Shown here: positions 51,910 to 59,736 of the stretch, piece by piece
Layout of the letters: every line of letters begins with the position of its first letter
How positions within the stretch are numbered: position 1 is the first letter of the stretch
Source: Lysobacter capsici
GTDB lineage: Bacteria > Pseudomonadota > Gammaproteobacteria > Xanthomonadales > Xanthomonadaceae
Assembly (NCBI RefSeq): GCF_018732085.1
Contig: NZ_CP076103.1
Coordinates: 868,001-932,000 of the forward strand
Length of the DNA: 64,000 bases
Direction: 5' to 3'
Notes under the pieces: generated by a model
Told to the model about the DNA's origin: nothing
Databases searched by the model: none
Seen by the model: only the letters and a program-made list of their open reading frames with translations
Position numbers and translations under genes: made by a program

Positions 51910-52500
51910 TCACCCGGAAGCCGCGGTCCCCACCTTCGGCCTGCGCCGGAACAACTTGCGCCACAACCACCACAGCGCCATCGCGATCACCACGCTGATC
52001 AGCAGCACGATGCCGAGCACCACCCACGGGTAGGCGAACACCAGCGACAGGCCGCCGAGCACGGCGACGTCCTCGGTCACCGAGGCGGTCCAGTTGCTGA
52101 CCGGTTCGGGCGAGGTGTTGAGCACGGCGCGCGAGCCGGACTTCAGCAAGTGACTCGTGAGCGCCACGCCGGCGCCGGTGGCGAGCGCGCCGGCACCGAG
52201 CTGGCCGTCGGGCGACATCGCCGCGGCCGCGAGAAACGCGCCCACCGGCACCCGCAGCAGCGTGTGCAGCAGGTCCCAGCCCGAATCCACGCCGGGGATC
52301 TTGTCGGCGAAGAATTCACCCACGGTCAGCAGGCCGCACACGCCGAGCACCCACGGCGACTGGGTCGCCTGCAGCGCGGTCGGCAGCTCCAGCCAGCCCA
52401 GTGCGCCGGCGATGCCGACGCCGAACACGGTCAGATAGACCCGGACCCCCGACAGCCAGGCGAGAACTACGCCAACTGCGAACAGGTGCGCATCGGACAT
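51910..52500 (-). CDS. DUF4126 family membrane protein
   Basis: This integral membrane protein (196 aa) is of the DUF4126 family with five or six hydrophobic spans. Typical segments are SGVRVYLTVFGVGIAGALGW, GEFFADKIPGVDSGWDLLHT and ALTSHLLKSGSRAVLNTSPE. The C-terminal tail is basic (WRKLFRRRPK). The ATG at 52500 matches the family start; the much longer open frame upstream is antisense noise. It is divergent from the DUF6776/bactofilin genes. Function unknown. Confidence 0.88.
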   Translation of the reverse strand: MSDAHLFAVGVVLAWLSGVRVYLTVFGVGIAGALGWLELPTALQATQSPWVLGVCGLLTVGEFFADKIPGVDSGWDLLHTLLRVPVGAFLAAAAMSPDGQLGAGALATGAGVALTSHLLKSGSRAVLNTSPEPVSNWTASVTEDVAVLGGLSLVFAYPWVVLGIVLLISVVIAMALWWLWRKLFRRRPKVGTAASG

Positions 52501-52569
52501 CGTGGCTTTCCCGTTAAGATTTAGGGTTGAGTATAGGTAAAGCCGGCGGTGTGAGCCGTCGTTTCGAGC

Positions 52570-53304
52570 ATGGCCAAAACCCCGCCGCCGCGTTTCGTCA
52601 TCGTCCAGCAGCAGCCGGACAAGCGCCCTTATATCTGGACCGCCGTCGGCGTGGTGTGGGCGTTGTCGCTGATCGTGGCCTGGCTGTGGTCGCAATCGCT
52701 GGCCGCGCCCAGGCTGCCCAAGCTGACCGCCGAGCTGGAGACCACCAAGCGCGAGCTGCGCGATCGCCAGAACCAGCTCGACCGGCTGGCCCAGCGCGAA
52801 GCCACCTTGCAGCGCTCCGACCAGATCAGCCGCGCCGCCAACAAGCAGGTGCAGGGCTCGCTGGCCCAGCGCGAGGAGGAAATCTCCGACCTGCGCGCCG
52901 ACGTCGCCTTCTACGAACGCCTGGTCGGCGCGACCGCGCCGGCCAAGGGGCTCAACGTGCATTCGGTCGAGTTCAAGCCCGAAACCGGCGGCACCTGGCA
53001 TTACCAGATCGTCCTGACCCAGAATCTCAACCGCGGAGCGGTCAGCAGCGGGGGGCTGCAGTTCCAGGTCGAAGGCGTGCGCGGCGGCAAGCTGGCCGCG
53101 ATCGGCTGGGACGAGTTGCACCAGAAGTCCAAGGCGCCCGCCCAGGACTATTCCTTCCGCTACTTCCAGCAGGTCGACGGCAGCGTGATGCTGCCGGCCG
53201 GGTTCACTCCGCAACGCGTGCGCATCTCGCTGCGCGGGGAGAACGCCTCGATCGATCAGCACTTCGCCTGGAAGAGCGGCGTCACCGTAAACGGGGAAAC
53301 TTAA
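52570..53304 (+). CDS. DUF6776 family protein, paralogue 1
   Basis: This is a membrane-anchored protein of unknown function (244 aa) with one N-terminal span (YIWTAVGVVWALSLIVAWLW). A coiled-coil (about 50-105, rich in Arg, Glu and Gln) follows, then a C-terminal beta-rich domain with RADVAFYERLVGAT, LTQNLNRGAVSSGG and FRYFQQVDGSVMLP. It is followed 4 bases later by a bactofilin and then by a paralogue that shares these motifs. The anchor plus coiled-coil layout suggests an inner-membrane organiser or morphogenesis partner of the bactofilin. Confidence 0.85.
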   Translation: MAKTPPPRFVIVQQQPDKRPYIWTAVGVVWALSLIVAWLWSQSLAAPRLPKLTAELETTKRELRDRQNQLDRLAQREATLQRSDQISRAANKQVQGSLAQREEEISDLRADVAFYERLVGATAPAKGLNVHSVEFKPETGGTWHYQIVLTQNLNRGAVSSGGLQFQVEGVRGGKLAAIGWDELHQKSKAPAQDYSFRYFQQVDGSVMLPAGFTPQRVRISLRGENASIDQHFAWKSGVTVNGET

Positions 53305-53308
53305 GACG

Positions 53309-53734
53309 ATGTTCAAGACCAACAGCAAACCGACCCAACTGCGCGAAGGCCAGGTCGACACCATGATCGGCCCGCAGGTGGTGATCCGCGGCGACCTGCA
53401 CTTCAGCGGCGGGCTGTATATCGAAGGCCGCATCGTCGGCAAGCTGGTGGCCTTGGACGGCCAGCCGGCCAGCCTGACCCTGGCCGAGAACGGCAGCATC
53501 GAGGGCGAGGTGCGCGCGCCCGTGGTGATCATCAACGGCGAACTGACCGGCGATGTGTATTCCAGCGAGCGGGTTGAACTGGCGGCCAAGGCGCGGGTCC
53601 AGGGTAATGTGCATTACCGGGTGGTCGAGATGACGGCCGGTTCCCAGCTCACAGGCCGTCTGATCCATGCAGAGTCCGCCGCTGCGTTGCCGGCGCCTGA
53701 AGCCCTGATTACCGCCGACGCCCTGATGGATTGA
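53309..53734 (+). CDS. Bactofilin family cytoskeletal protein
   Basis: This bactofilin (141 aa) is a right-handed beta-helix protein that self-assembles into filaments and helps position cell-wall enzymes. The core (about 18-115) shows the regular six-residue rungs: VIRGDLHFSGGLYIEGRIVG, SIEGEVRAPVVIINGELTGD, and VNLAAKARVQGNV-like turns. It has short unstructured ends, typical of the family. It begins 4 bases after the first DUF6776 gene and precedes the second, so the three form a cassette likely acting together at the inner membrane. Confidence 0.93.
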   Translation: MFKTNSKPTQLREGQVDTMIGPQVVIRGDLHFSGGLYIEGRIVGKLVALDGQPASLTLAENGSIEGEVRAPVVIINGELTGDVYSSERVELAAKARVQGNVHYRVVEMTAGSQLTGRLIHAESAAALPAPEALITADALMD

Positions 53735-53765
53735 GGGCGAACGCCCCAGCCCCCAGACGGTGCGG

Positions 53766-54584
53766 ATGAGCGAAGAATCTTCCCAGTCCGCGCCGACTTC
53801 CGCCGAACCGGTAAGCGCCGGCCCGGCGGCGCCCGTGGACACGCCCGCGCCCGCCGGCGACGGCCGTCACCCGTGGCGGATCCCGGCCGCCGTGCTGCTG
53901 ACCGTGGCCCTGGCCTTCGGCGCCTGGGGCGTGTGGCGTTCCGTCACCCAGCCGGAGCAGACCCCGCCGCCGCCGTCCGCTGACGGCGCCGCCCTGAGCC
54001 CTCGGCAGATGCAGGCCGAACTGGAGCAACTGCGCCAGCGGGTGACCACCCTGGGCCGCTCCGACGCGATCAGCCGCCAGGCCAACCGCGACCTGCAAAG
54101 CGCCCTGGCCGAGCGCGACGAGGAAATCGCCGGCCTGCGCGCCGACGTGGCCTTCTACGAGCGCCTGGTCGGCGCCACCGGCCAGCGCCGCGGCCTCACC
54201 GTCCACGCGTTGAAGATGCAGCCGCAGGACGGCGCGCCCTCGGCCTGGCACTTCACCACCACCCTGACCCAGAACCTCAACCGCGGCGCGGTCAGCGCCG
54301 GCCGGCTGACCCTAGCCCTGGAAGGCACCCGCGCCGGCAAACTCGAAAAACTGGCCTGGGCCGACCTGCGCCAGCAGCCGGGCGCGCCCGGCACGGCGTA
54401 CTCGTTCAAATACTTCGAACAGATCGAAGGCGACGTGTTCGTGCCGCAGGGCCTGACCCCGGTGCGGGTCACGGTGCGGCTGACCCCGCAATCGGGGCCG
54501 GCGGTCGAGCAATCCTTCAGCTGGGCCGACGCCACCCGCGACACTGCGGCCGGCGCCGCGGGCGCCGGCAATCCCGGCAGCTGA
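53766..54584 (+). CDS. DUF6776 family protein, paralogue 2
   Basis: This second DUF6776 protein (272 aa) is built like paralogue 1. It has a Pro/Ala-rich cytoplasmic tail, a span (IPAAVLLTVALAFGAWGVW), a coiled-coil with MQAELEQLRQRVTTLGRSDA, and the conserved RADVAFYERLVGAT, LTQNLNRGAVSAGR and FKYFEQIEGDVFVP. An upstream GTG at 53760 is also possible. The tail differs from paralogue 1, so the two may bind different partners. The gene is 31 bases after the bactofilin. Confidence 0.86.
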   Translation: MSEESSQSAPTSAEPVSAGPAAPVDTPAPAGDGRHPWRIPAAVLLTVALAFGAWGVWRSVTQPEQTPPPPSADGAALSPRQMQAELEQLRQRVTTLGRSDAISRQANRDLQSALAERDEEIAGLRADVAFYERLVGATGQRRGLTVHALKMQPQDGAPSAWHFTTTLTQNLNRGAVSAGRLTLALEGTRAGKLEKLAWADLRQQPGAPGTAYSFKYFEQIEGDVFVPQGLTPVRVTVRLTPQSGPAVEQSFSWADATRDTAAGAAGAGNPGS

Positions 54585-54641
54585 TTGCTGTGTTCGTCTG
54601 GCGCGCTTGAATGCGAAGGCCGCGGCCCTCATCCTTTCGTC

Positions 54642-55016
54642 ATGGAAACCACTACTCTCACCGCGGCGCCTGGCTACCAGTCGCTGGATCGGCCGTTGCA
54701 GTTCAGTTCCTCGGCCGCCGGCAAGGTGCGCGAGTTGATCGCCGAAGAAGGCAACGACGCCCTCAAGCTGCGGGTCTACATCCAGGGCGGCGGCTGCTCG
54801 GGCTTCCAGTACGGTTTCGAATTCGACGAACAGCAGGGCGAGGACGACCTGGCCGTGCAGACCGACGGGGTGACCCTGTTGGTCGATCCGCTCAGCCTGC
54901 AGTACCTGATGGGCGCGGAAGTCGACTACACCGAGAGCCTGCACGGTTCGCAGTTCGTGATCCGCAATCCGAACGCGAAGACCACCTGCGGCTGCGGTTC
55001 CTCGTTCGGCGTGTGA
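54642..55016 (+). CDS. erpA: Iron-sulfur cluster insertion protein ErpA
   Basis: This A-type Fe-S carrier (124 aa) delivers clusters to target apoproteins. The three conserved cysteines are in QGGGCSGFQYGF and TTCGCGSSFGV. The start METTTLTAAPGY is chosen from the usual length; a longer open frame upstream is not conserved. It lies 57 bases after DUF6776 paralogue 2 and its stop overlaps the GTG start of nudC, so expression of the two is coupled. Confidence 0.94.
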   Translation: METTTLTAAPGYQSLDRPLQFSSSAAGKVRELIAEEGNDALKLRVYIQGGGCSGFQYGFEFDEQQGEDDLAVQTDGVTLLVDPLSLQYLMGAEVDYTESLHGSQFVIRNPNAKTTCGCGSSFGV

Positions 55017-55990
55017 GTACGGCCCCAGCCTTCGCGTTCGTCGAAGCCGATTCGGCCTGGCGCGCGGCGCTGGACCGGGCCGATCATCTGCGCGATCAAC
55101 CTCAGGCCTTGGCGGCGTTGTGGCCGCAGGCGCGGGTGATCGTGCTCGATGCCTCCGGCCAGGCCTATGCCGACGACGACGACAATCTGCTCGCGCCGCT
55201 GGGCCATGAGCTCACCGACGGCCCGGGCGGCACCGGCGCATCGATTTTTCTGGGACTGGCGGCGGACGGGCAGGGCTGGTTCGCGATCGAAGCCGAGCTG
55301 GTCGCGTTCCAGGCGCCGCGCCGGGTCGATCTGCGCCGCGCCGCCGCGCAGTGGCCCTTGCTCGACGCCAGCGTGTTCGCCCAGGCCCGCGCGCTGCAGC
55401 ACTGGCGCAGCCGGCATCGCTACTGCGGCGTGTGCGGCGGCGAAATCGCCTTCGCCCGCGCCGGCTGGACCGGCCGTTGCAGCCAATGCGGTACCGAACA
55501 CTACCCCCGCACCGACCCGGCGGTGATCGTCGCGGTCAGCGACGGCGAGCGCCTGTTGCTCGGTCGCCAGGCCGGTTGGCCGGCGCAGCGGTATTCGGTG
55601 ATCGCCGGCTTCGTCGAGCCCGGCGAATCGCTGGAGCAGACCGTGGCCCGCGAGGTGCTGGAAGAAACCGGCGTGCGCGTGCGCAGTTGCCAGTACCTGG
55701 GCTCGCAGCCGTGGCCGTTCCCCAGCGCGCTGATGCTCGGTTTCGCCGCCTTTGCCGAACCCGATGCGCCGCAGGTCAGCGACGAACTCGAAGAAGCGCG
55801 CTGGTTCACCCTCGATGAAATCCGCGCCGCGGCGGCGCGTGGCGAACGCAAGGCGGCCGCGCCGTCTGTTTCGGCCGAGGCCGCTCCCCCCGCGGACGAC
55901 GACGGCCCGCTGCTGTCGCCCAGCATTTCGATTTCGCGCTGGCTGATCGAGCATTGGCGCGTGGCCGCCGAGGAACGCGCGGGGCGTTGA
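55013..55990 (+). CDS. nudC: NAD(+) diphosphatase / NAD-cap decapping enzyme
   Basis: NudC hydrolyses NAD(H) and removes NAD caps from RNA (325 aa including an acidic C-terminal extension). A variable N-terminal domain is followed by a zinc ribbon CGVCGGEIAF and CSQCGTEHYPR, the Nudix box GFVEPGESLEQTVAREVLEE followed by TGV, and the family signature SQPWPFPSALM. The start GTG at 55013 overlaps the erpA stop (GTGA). A segment near residue 285 (about 20 residues, Ala/Pro-rich) is longer than in enteric homologues. Confidence 0.95.
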   Translation: MSTAPAFAFVEADSAWRAALDRADHLRDQPQALAALWPQARVIVLDASGQAYADDDDNLLAPLGHELTDGPGGTGASIFLGLAADGQGWFAIEAELVAFQAPRRVDLRRAAAQWPLLDASVFAQARALQHWRSRHRYCGVCGGEIAFARAGWTGRCSQCGTEHYPRTDPAVIVAVSDGERLLLGRQAGWPAQRYSVIAGFVEPGESLEQTVAREVLEETGVRVRSCQYLGSQPWPFPSALMLGFAAFAEPDAPQVSDELEEARWFTLDEIRAAAARGERKAAAPSVSAEAAPPADDDGPLLSPSISISRWLIEHWRVAAEERAGR

Positions 55991-56217
55991 ATCGTGCGTG
56001 GGCGGTGTGTTGGATTGACTGATTTCCCAGGCCGATTGCGACGATTCCGATCCTGATCTTGATGCTCCCGGCTGCCGGCTGCCGGCTGCGGCCGAGGCTG
56101 CGTATCGTGCCGGTGATGGAACCTGCGTGGTCGGCTCAGTCGGTGCGTTCTGATGAGGATGGCTCGGATGAGAGCGGCTTGGGTGAGCGGTGATCCAAAA
56201 CGCCGCAAAGGTCCGAA

Positions 56218-56395
56218 GTCTTTTGTGGGAGGGGCTTCAGCCCCGACGCTTTTCGATCCGATATCGATGAAGTTCGCTGTGGGTAGGTGTGTCGCGATCT
56301 GAGCCGAAAGCGTCGGGGCTTAAGCCCCTCCCACAAAAGCCGGCCTCCCACATAAAGCTGGCTTCCGACAAAAGCCGGCCGACAAAAAGCAGGCG
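56218..56395. repeat. Inverted CCCACAAAAGAC element pair and degenerate tandem copies
   Basis: Within the 599-bp gap between nudC and ampE, 56218-56249 reads GTCTTTTGTGGGAGGGGCTT and continues to GACGC. Its reverse complement lies at 56310-56340. After the right arm, three degenerate 17-18-bp tandem units follow (CCCACAAAAGCCGGCCT, CCCACATAAAGCTGGCTT, CCGACAAAAGCCGGCC; to about 56395). The remaining gap sequence shows no gene; 56040-56110 has GGCTGCCGGCTGCCGGCTGC short tandem repeats. Confidence 0.8.
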
Positions 56396-56589
56396 AACCA
56401 ATCAAAAGCGGGCCAACCGAAGGCTTGGTCCTCACGCACGGGCTTCACGGCAAGCCGTGTCACGCAGCAAGGTCTCGACATGATCCTCGTCGAGACGCCA
56501 TGGGCCCGCGACCGCGCCTGCACGCGGTCGCGCTAGAATCGCGAGAGTTTGATGCTTGCCTTCTTCGCCTCGCCAGGAGCGTCGCCCCG

Positions 56590-57516
56590 ATGTCCGTCAC
56601 GCTGATCGCCGCCGTCGTCGCACTCGTGCTCGGCCATCTCGCGCAGTCGCTGGCCGCGTCGGTGCGTCACTACGGCTGGTACAGCGACTGGCTGCGCTGG
56701 ATCGACAGCCGCTTTCCGGAAGGCAGCTTCTGGCGCGGCCGCTGGGGCCTGCTGATCGCGCTGGCGCCGCCGCTGCTCGCGGTCGGCCTGTTCCAGCTGG
56801 CGCTGGACGAACCCCTGATCGGGCTCGGCGGGCTGGTGTTCGGCATCTTCATCCTGTTCTACGCCTGGGGCCCGCGCGACCTGGATCTCGACGTCGAGGC
56901 GCTGGCCTCGGCGCGCGACCCGGCCTCGCGGCGCGAGGCGGCGGCCAAGCTGTGGCCCGACGGCGCGACCCCGCTCCTCGACGGCGGTTCGCTGGTCGAA
57001 GCGGTGTTCCGCAGCGCGCTGCGGCGCTGGTTCGGCGTGCTGTTCTGGTTCCTGCTGCTCGGGCCGATCGGCGCGCTGGGCTATCGCCTGGTCGCGCTGG
57101 CCGCCGAGGGCGACGCCTCGCGCCACCTGCCCGGCGAAACCCGCGCCGGCGCGCACACGCTGCTGGCCCTGCTGGACTGGCCGGTCGCGCAGTTGCTGAC
57201 CCTGGCGCTGGCCCTGGTCGGCAATTTCGACACCGTGCTCGGCGCCTGGCGCGAGGCCGGCGGCACCCGCTTCAATCTCGACAACCGCTTCCTCGGCGCG
57301 GTCGGGCGCGCCAGCGTCAAGTGCGAACTGGCCGAGGAAGCCGCCGACTACGTCGACGAATCCGGGGTCGCCGCGCCGGCCCTGCCCGGCTCGGGCACCG
57401 CCCTGGTCGCGGCCGAAGTGCCCGAGCTGCGCGATGCGATGAGTCTGGTCTGGCGCAGCCTGCTGGTGTGGCTGGCGGTGCTGGCGCTGTTCGTGATCGC
57501 CGGCTTCGTCGCCTGA
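56590..57516 (+). CDS. ampE: AmpE-like regulatory signalling modulator, membrane protein
   Basis: This inner-membrane protein (308 aa) is of the AmpE family, linked in other bacteria to beta-lactamase induction through cell-wall recycling signals. It has four or five hydrophobic spans (about 1-20, 53-75, 80-98, 140-165, 290-308). Markers are MSVTLIAAVVALVLGHLAQS, an aromatic stretch RHYGWYSDWLRWIDSRFP, and the interior LWRSLLVWLAVLALF. CAGGAG precedes the ATG. The usual neighbour ampD is not in the window; the gene stands alone after a repeat-filled gap. Confidence 0.85.
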   Translation: MSVTLIAAVVALVLGHLAQSLAASVRHYGWYSDWLRWIDSRFPEGSFWRGRWGLLIALAPPLLAVGLFQLALDEPLIGLGGLVFGIFILFYAWGPRDLDLDVEALASARDPASRREAAAKLWPDGATPLLDGGSLVEAVFRSALRRWFGVLFWFLLLGPIGALGYRLVALAAEGDASRHLPGETRAGAHTLLALLDWPVAQLLTLALALVGNFDTVLGAWREAGGTRFNLDNRFLGAVGRASVKCELAEEAADYVDESGVAAPALPGSGTALVAAEVPELRDAMSLVWRSLLVWLAVLALFVIAGFVA

Positions 57517-58038
57517 CCCCTCGGCGCCGCGCGGCGCCGACCTCGCATCGCCGAATTGAGACCGCCTGAGCGGAAACCCAACGCCGCCGCATGGACGGGG
57601 TAGGGAGGCGCCGCGCCGCCTGCGTTTGTAGGTCAGGTTCCGCGCAAGTCGCGAGCCGCGCGACTCCGTCCGTCCCCGGCCACCCCGGCGTCGAACGGTT
57701 GTCCTGTCGCAGGGGGTTGGACAGGGCCCGCGCGCCGCGGAGTGCCGGAACCGGTTCGCACGTTCGCGCGTGCGTTCGCGTCACAGCAGCCAGAAAGCGG
57801 CAATCGCGACGAAGAAGCGCCGGTTACGCATGCACGGGAGTCCAGCGACCAAGAACTGAGCCCCGCGCATCGCGTAAGCGGTCGCCTCGCGTCCATGCGC
57901 CATCACGCTTGCGGAGGATTCGATTTGGGCAATCGCTTCACGTCTGTGATCCATGCCAGTTTTGCGCCGGCAATCGCCGCGCATGACGGCCTTGGCTTCG
58001 TTCAATCCCCGGCGCCGGCTGGGCTAGTATCGAAGCAG
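57517..58038 (+). other. Intergenic region upstream of the sigma factor gene
   Basis: These 522 bases have no confident gene. The frame of the sigma factor is open back to 57742, but the translation there does not look like family sequence. TTCAAT near 58000 and TAGTAT near 58025 form a plausible promoter just before the chosen start. GGAGGA at 57915-57920 before a TTG is an alternative, less likely start. Confidence 0.45.
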
Positions 58039-58638
58039 GTGACCGCGACGTGGGCGAAAGTGGACGTAGGCCAGGAATCTTCAGCGGCGAATCAGCCCGC
58101 GGCGACGCGCGAAGGCGACGATCATTTCGTCGTGTTCCTGCGCGAGCACCGCGAGCCGCTGATCGCGTTTCTGCGCAAGTCCGCCGCCTCGCACGAGGAC
58201 GCGCAGGACATCGCCCAGGAAACGATGATGCGCATGCTGCGCTATCGCGACCAGCCGGCCGACGCCTTGAAGATCCTGATGTACCGCATCGCGATCAACG
58301 CGCTCAACGATCGCGGCCGGCGTCAGAAGACCCGCCACGCGCCCGAGCACGTGAGCCTGGACGAGGACTATCACGCGTTGCCGTCGCACGAGCCGGCGCA
58401 CGATCAACGCGTGGCCACCGAGCAGGAACTGGCGCTGGTGCGCGCGGCGATCATGCAATTGCCCACGCGCAGCCGGCAGATTTATTTGCTCAATCGCATC
58501 AATGGAATGAGTTACACGCAAATCGCTCGCCACTGCGGTATTTCTGTAAAGGCAGTGGAGAAGAATATCGGCCGGGCGCTCGCGCTGTTGCGCGTGCGTA
58601 TGAAGGAAAGCGGCTACGAGAGCTTGCAAGAACCATGA
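58039..58638 (+). CDS. RNA polymerase sigma factor, FecI-like ECF type
   Basis: This alternative sigma factor has about 199 aa. The sigma region 2 core is FLRKSAASHEDAQDIAQETM and MRMLRYRDQPADALKIL. Region 4 is the helix-turn-helix MSYTQIARHCGISVKAVEKN followed by IGRALALLR, which fits the FecI group. The start is uncertain: GTG at 58039 or 58060. The stop overlaps the FecR-like gene as ATGA and an STN-type TonB receptor follows, the standard order of a cell-surface signalling unit. It should be released when the receptor binds its ligand. Confidence 0.9.
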   Translation: MTATWAKVDVGQESSAANQPAATREGDDHFVVFLREHREPLIAFLRKSAASHEDAQDIAQETMMRMLRYRDQPADALKILMYRIAINALNDRGRRQKTRHAPEHVSLDEDYHALPSHEPAHDQRVATEQELALVRAAIMQLPTRSRQIYLLNRINGMSYTQIARHCGISVKAVEKNIGRALALLRVRMKESGYESLQEP

Positions 58639-59642
58639 AGACCACACTGCTCACATCCACGGCCGACCATTCCGCCGACTCCGACGACGACCGCGCCAGC
58701 GCGTGGGTCGCGCTGCTGGATTCGCCCGAATGCACGTCGCACGACCGCGCCGAGTTCGATCGCTGGCTCGACGAATCGCCGCGGCACGTGCTCGCCTATG
58801 TCGAGGCCGAGCGCGCGCATCAGGCCGCCGCGCAACTGAAGAACGACGAACTGCTGCAGGCCGCCGCGCGCATCGCCTGGCGCGCAACCGGGCGCGACAC
58901 CACGCGCTCGCGCTGGTGGGTGCCGACCACATTGGTCGCCTCGCTGCTGGTCGCGACCGTGGTCGGGGTCAACTGGCTGCGCGCGCCGGGCGAACCGATC
59001 GTCCAGCACTACGCCACCGCGATCGGCGAGCAGCGTTCGCTGCGCCTGGCCGACGGCACCCAGATCATGCTCGACACCGATTCTGCGATCGTCGCGCGCT
59101 TCGGCGACGACCGCCGCGAGATCGAACTCGATCGCGGCCGGGTCCAGTTCCAGGTCGCCGCCGATGCGGCGCGTCCGTTCTCGGTCAAGGCCGGCGACGG
59201 CGTGATCCGTGACATCGGCACCACCTTTCAGGTCAGCAAGCACGCCGACTCGATCAACGTCGGCCTGATCGAAGGCTCGGTGATCGTGTCCAGCGGCGTG
59301 GCCCAGGTCGGCAGCACGCTCAATCCCGGGCAGCAGATCAGCTACGACCGCAGCGGGCGCATGACCCCGGCCGAGCCGCTCGATCTCAACGTCGCCCAGG
59401 CCTGGCCGACCGGCGATCTGGTGTTCAAGAACAGCCGCCTGGACACCCTGCTGACCGAGATGAATCGCTACTCCTCGACCAAGCTGCTGCTGGCCGAACC
59501 GGCGCTGGGCGAGATCACCATCAGCGGCGTGTTCCACATCGGCGATCAGGCGTCCTTGCTCAAGGCGCTCGAGCAGGGTTGGTCGTTGCGCGCCGAGCAG
59601 GGCCAGGGCGGCGAAATCGTGCTCCATCGCAAGTCGGGCTGA
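58635..59642 (+). CDS. FecR family anti-sigma/signal transducer
   Basis: This inner-membrane regulator (335 aa) carries the receptor signal to the sigma factor. A cytoplasmic anti-sigma N terminus (about 20-80) contains ASAWVALLDSPECTSHDRAE and FDRWLDESPRH. One membrane span (WWVPTTLVASLLVATVVGV) leads to the periplasmic FecR domain, with GEQRSLRLADGTQIMLDTDS and RDIGTTFQVSK. A C-terminal DUF4974/STN-like domain has LDTLLTEMNRYSS and EITISGVFHIGD. It overlaps the sigma gene by four bases. The receptor starts 94 bases later. Confidence 0.94.
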   Translation: MKTTLLTSTADHSADSDDDRASAWVALLDSPECTSHDRAEFDRWLDESPRHVLAYVEAERAHQAAAQLKNDELLQAAARIAWRATGRDTTRSRWWVPTTLVASLLVATVVGVNWLRAPGEPIVQHYATAIGEQRSLRLADGTQIMLDTDSAIVARFGDDRREIELDRGRVQFQVAADAARPFSVKAGDGVIRDIGTTFQVSKHADSINVGLIEGSVIVSSGVAQVGSTLNPGQQISYDRSGRMTPAEPLDLNVAQAWPTGDLVFKNSRLDTLLTEMNRYSSTKLLLAEPALGEITISGVFHIGDQASLLKALEQGWSLRAEQGQGGEIVLHRKSG

Positions 59643-59736
59643 GCCCCCTGGCCGCCACGGCGATGCTATGGTTGGACAGCGCCTGCATACAGGGGGCGTA
59701 TGGGTTCAGCAGTAGCCTGATCGATGCGGTTGGTGG

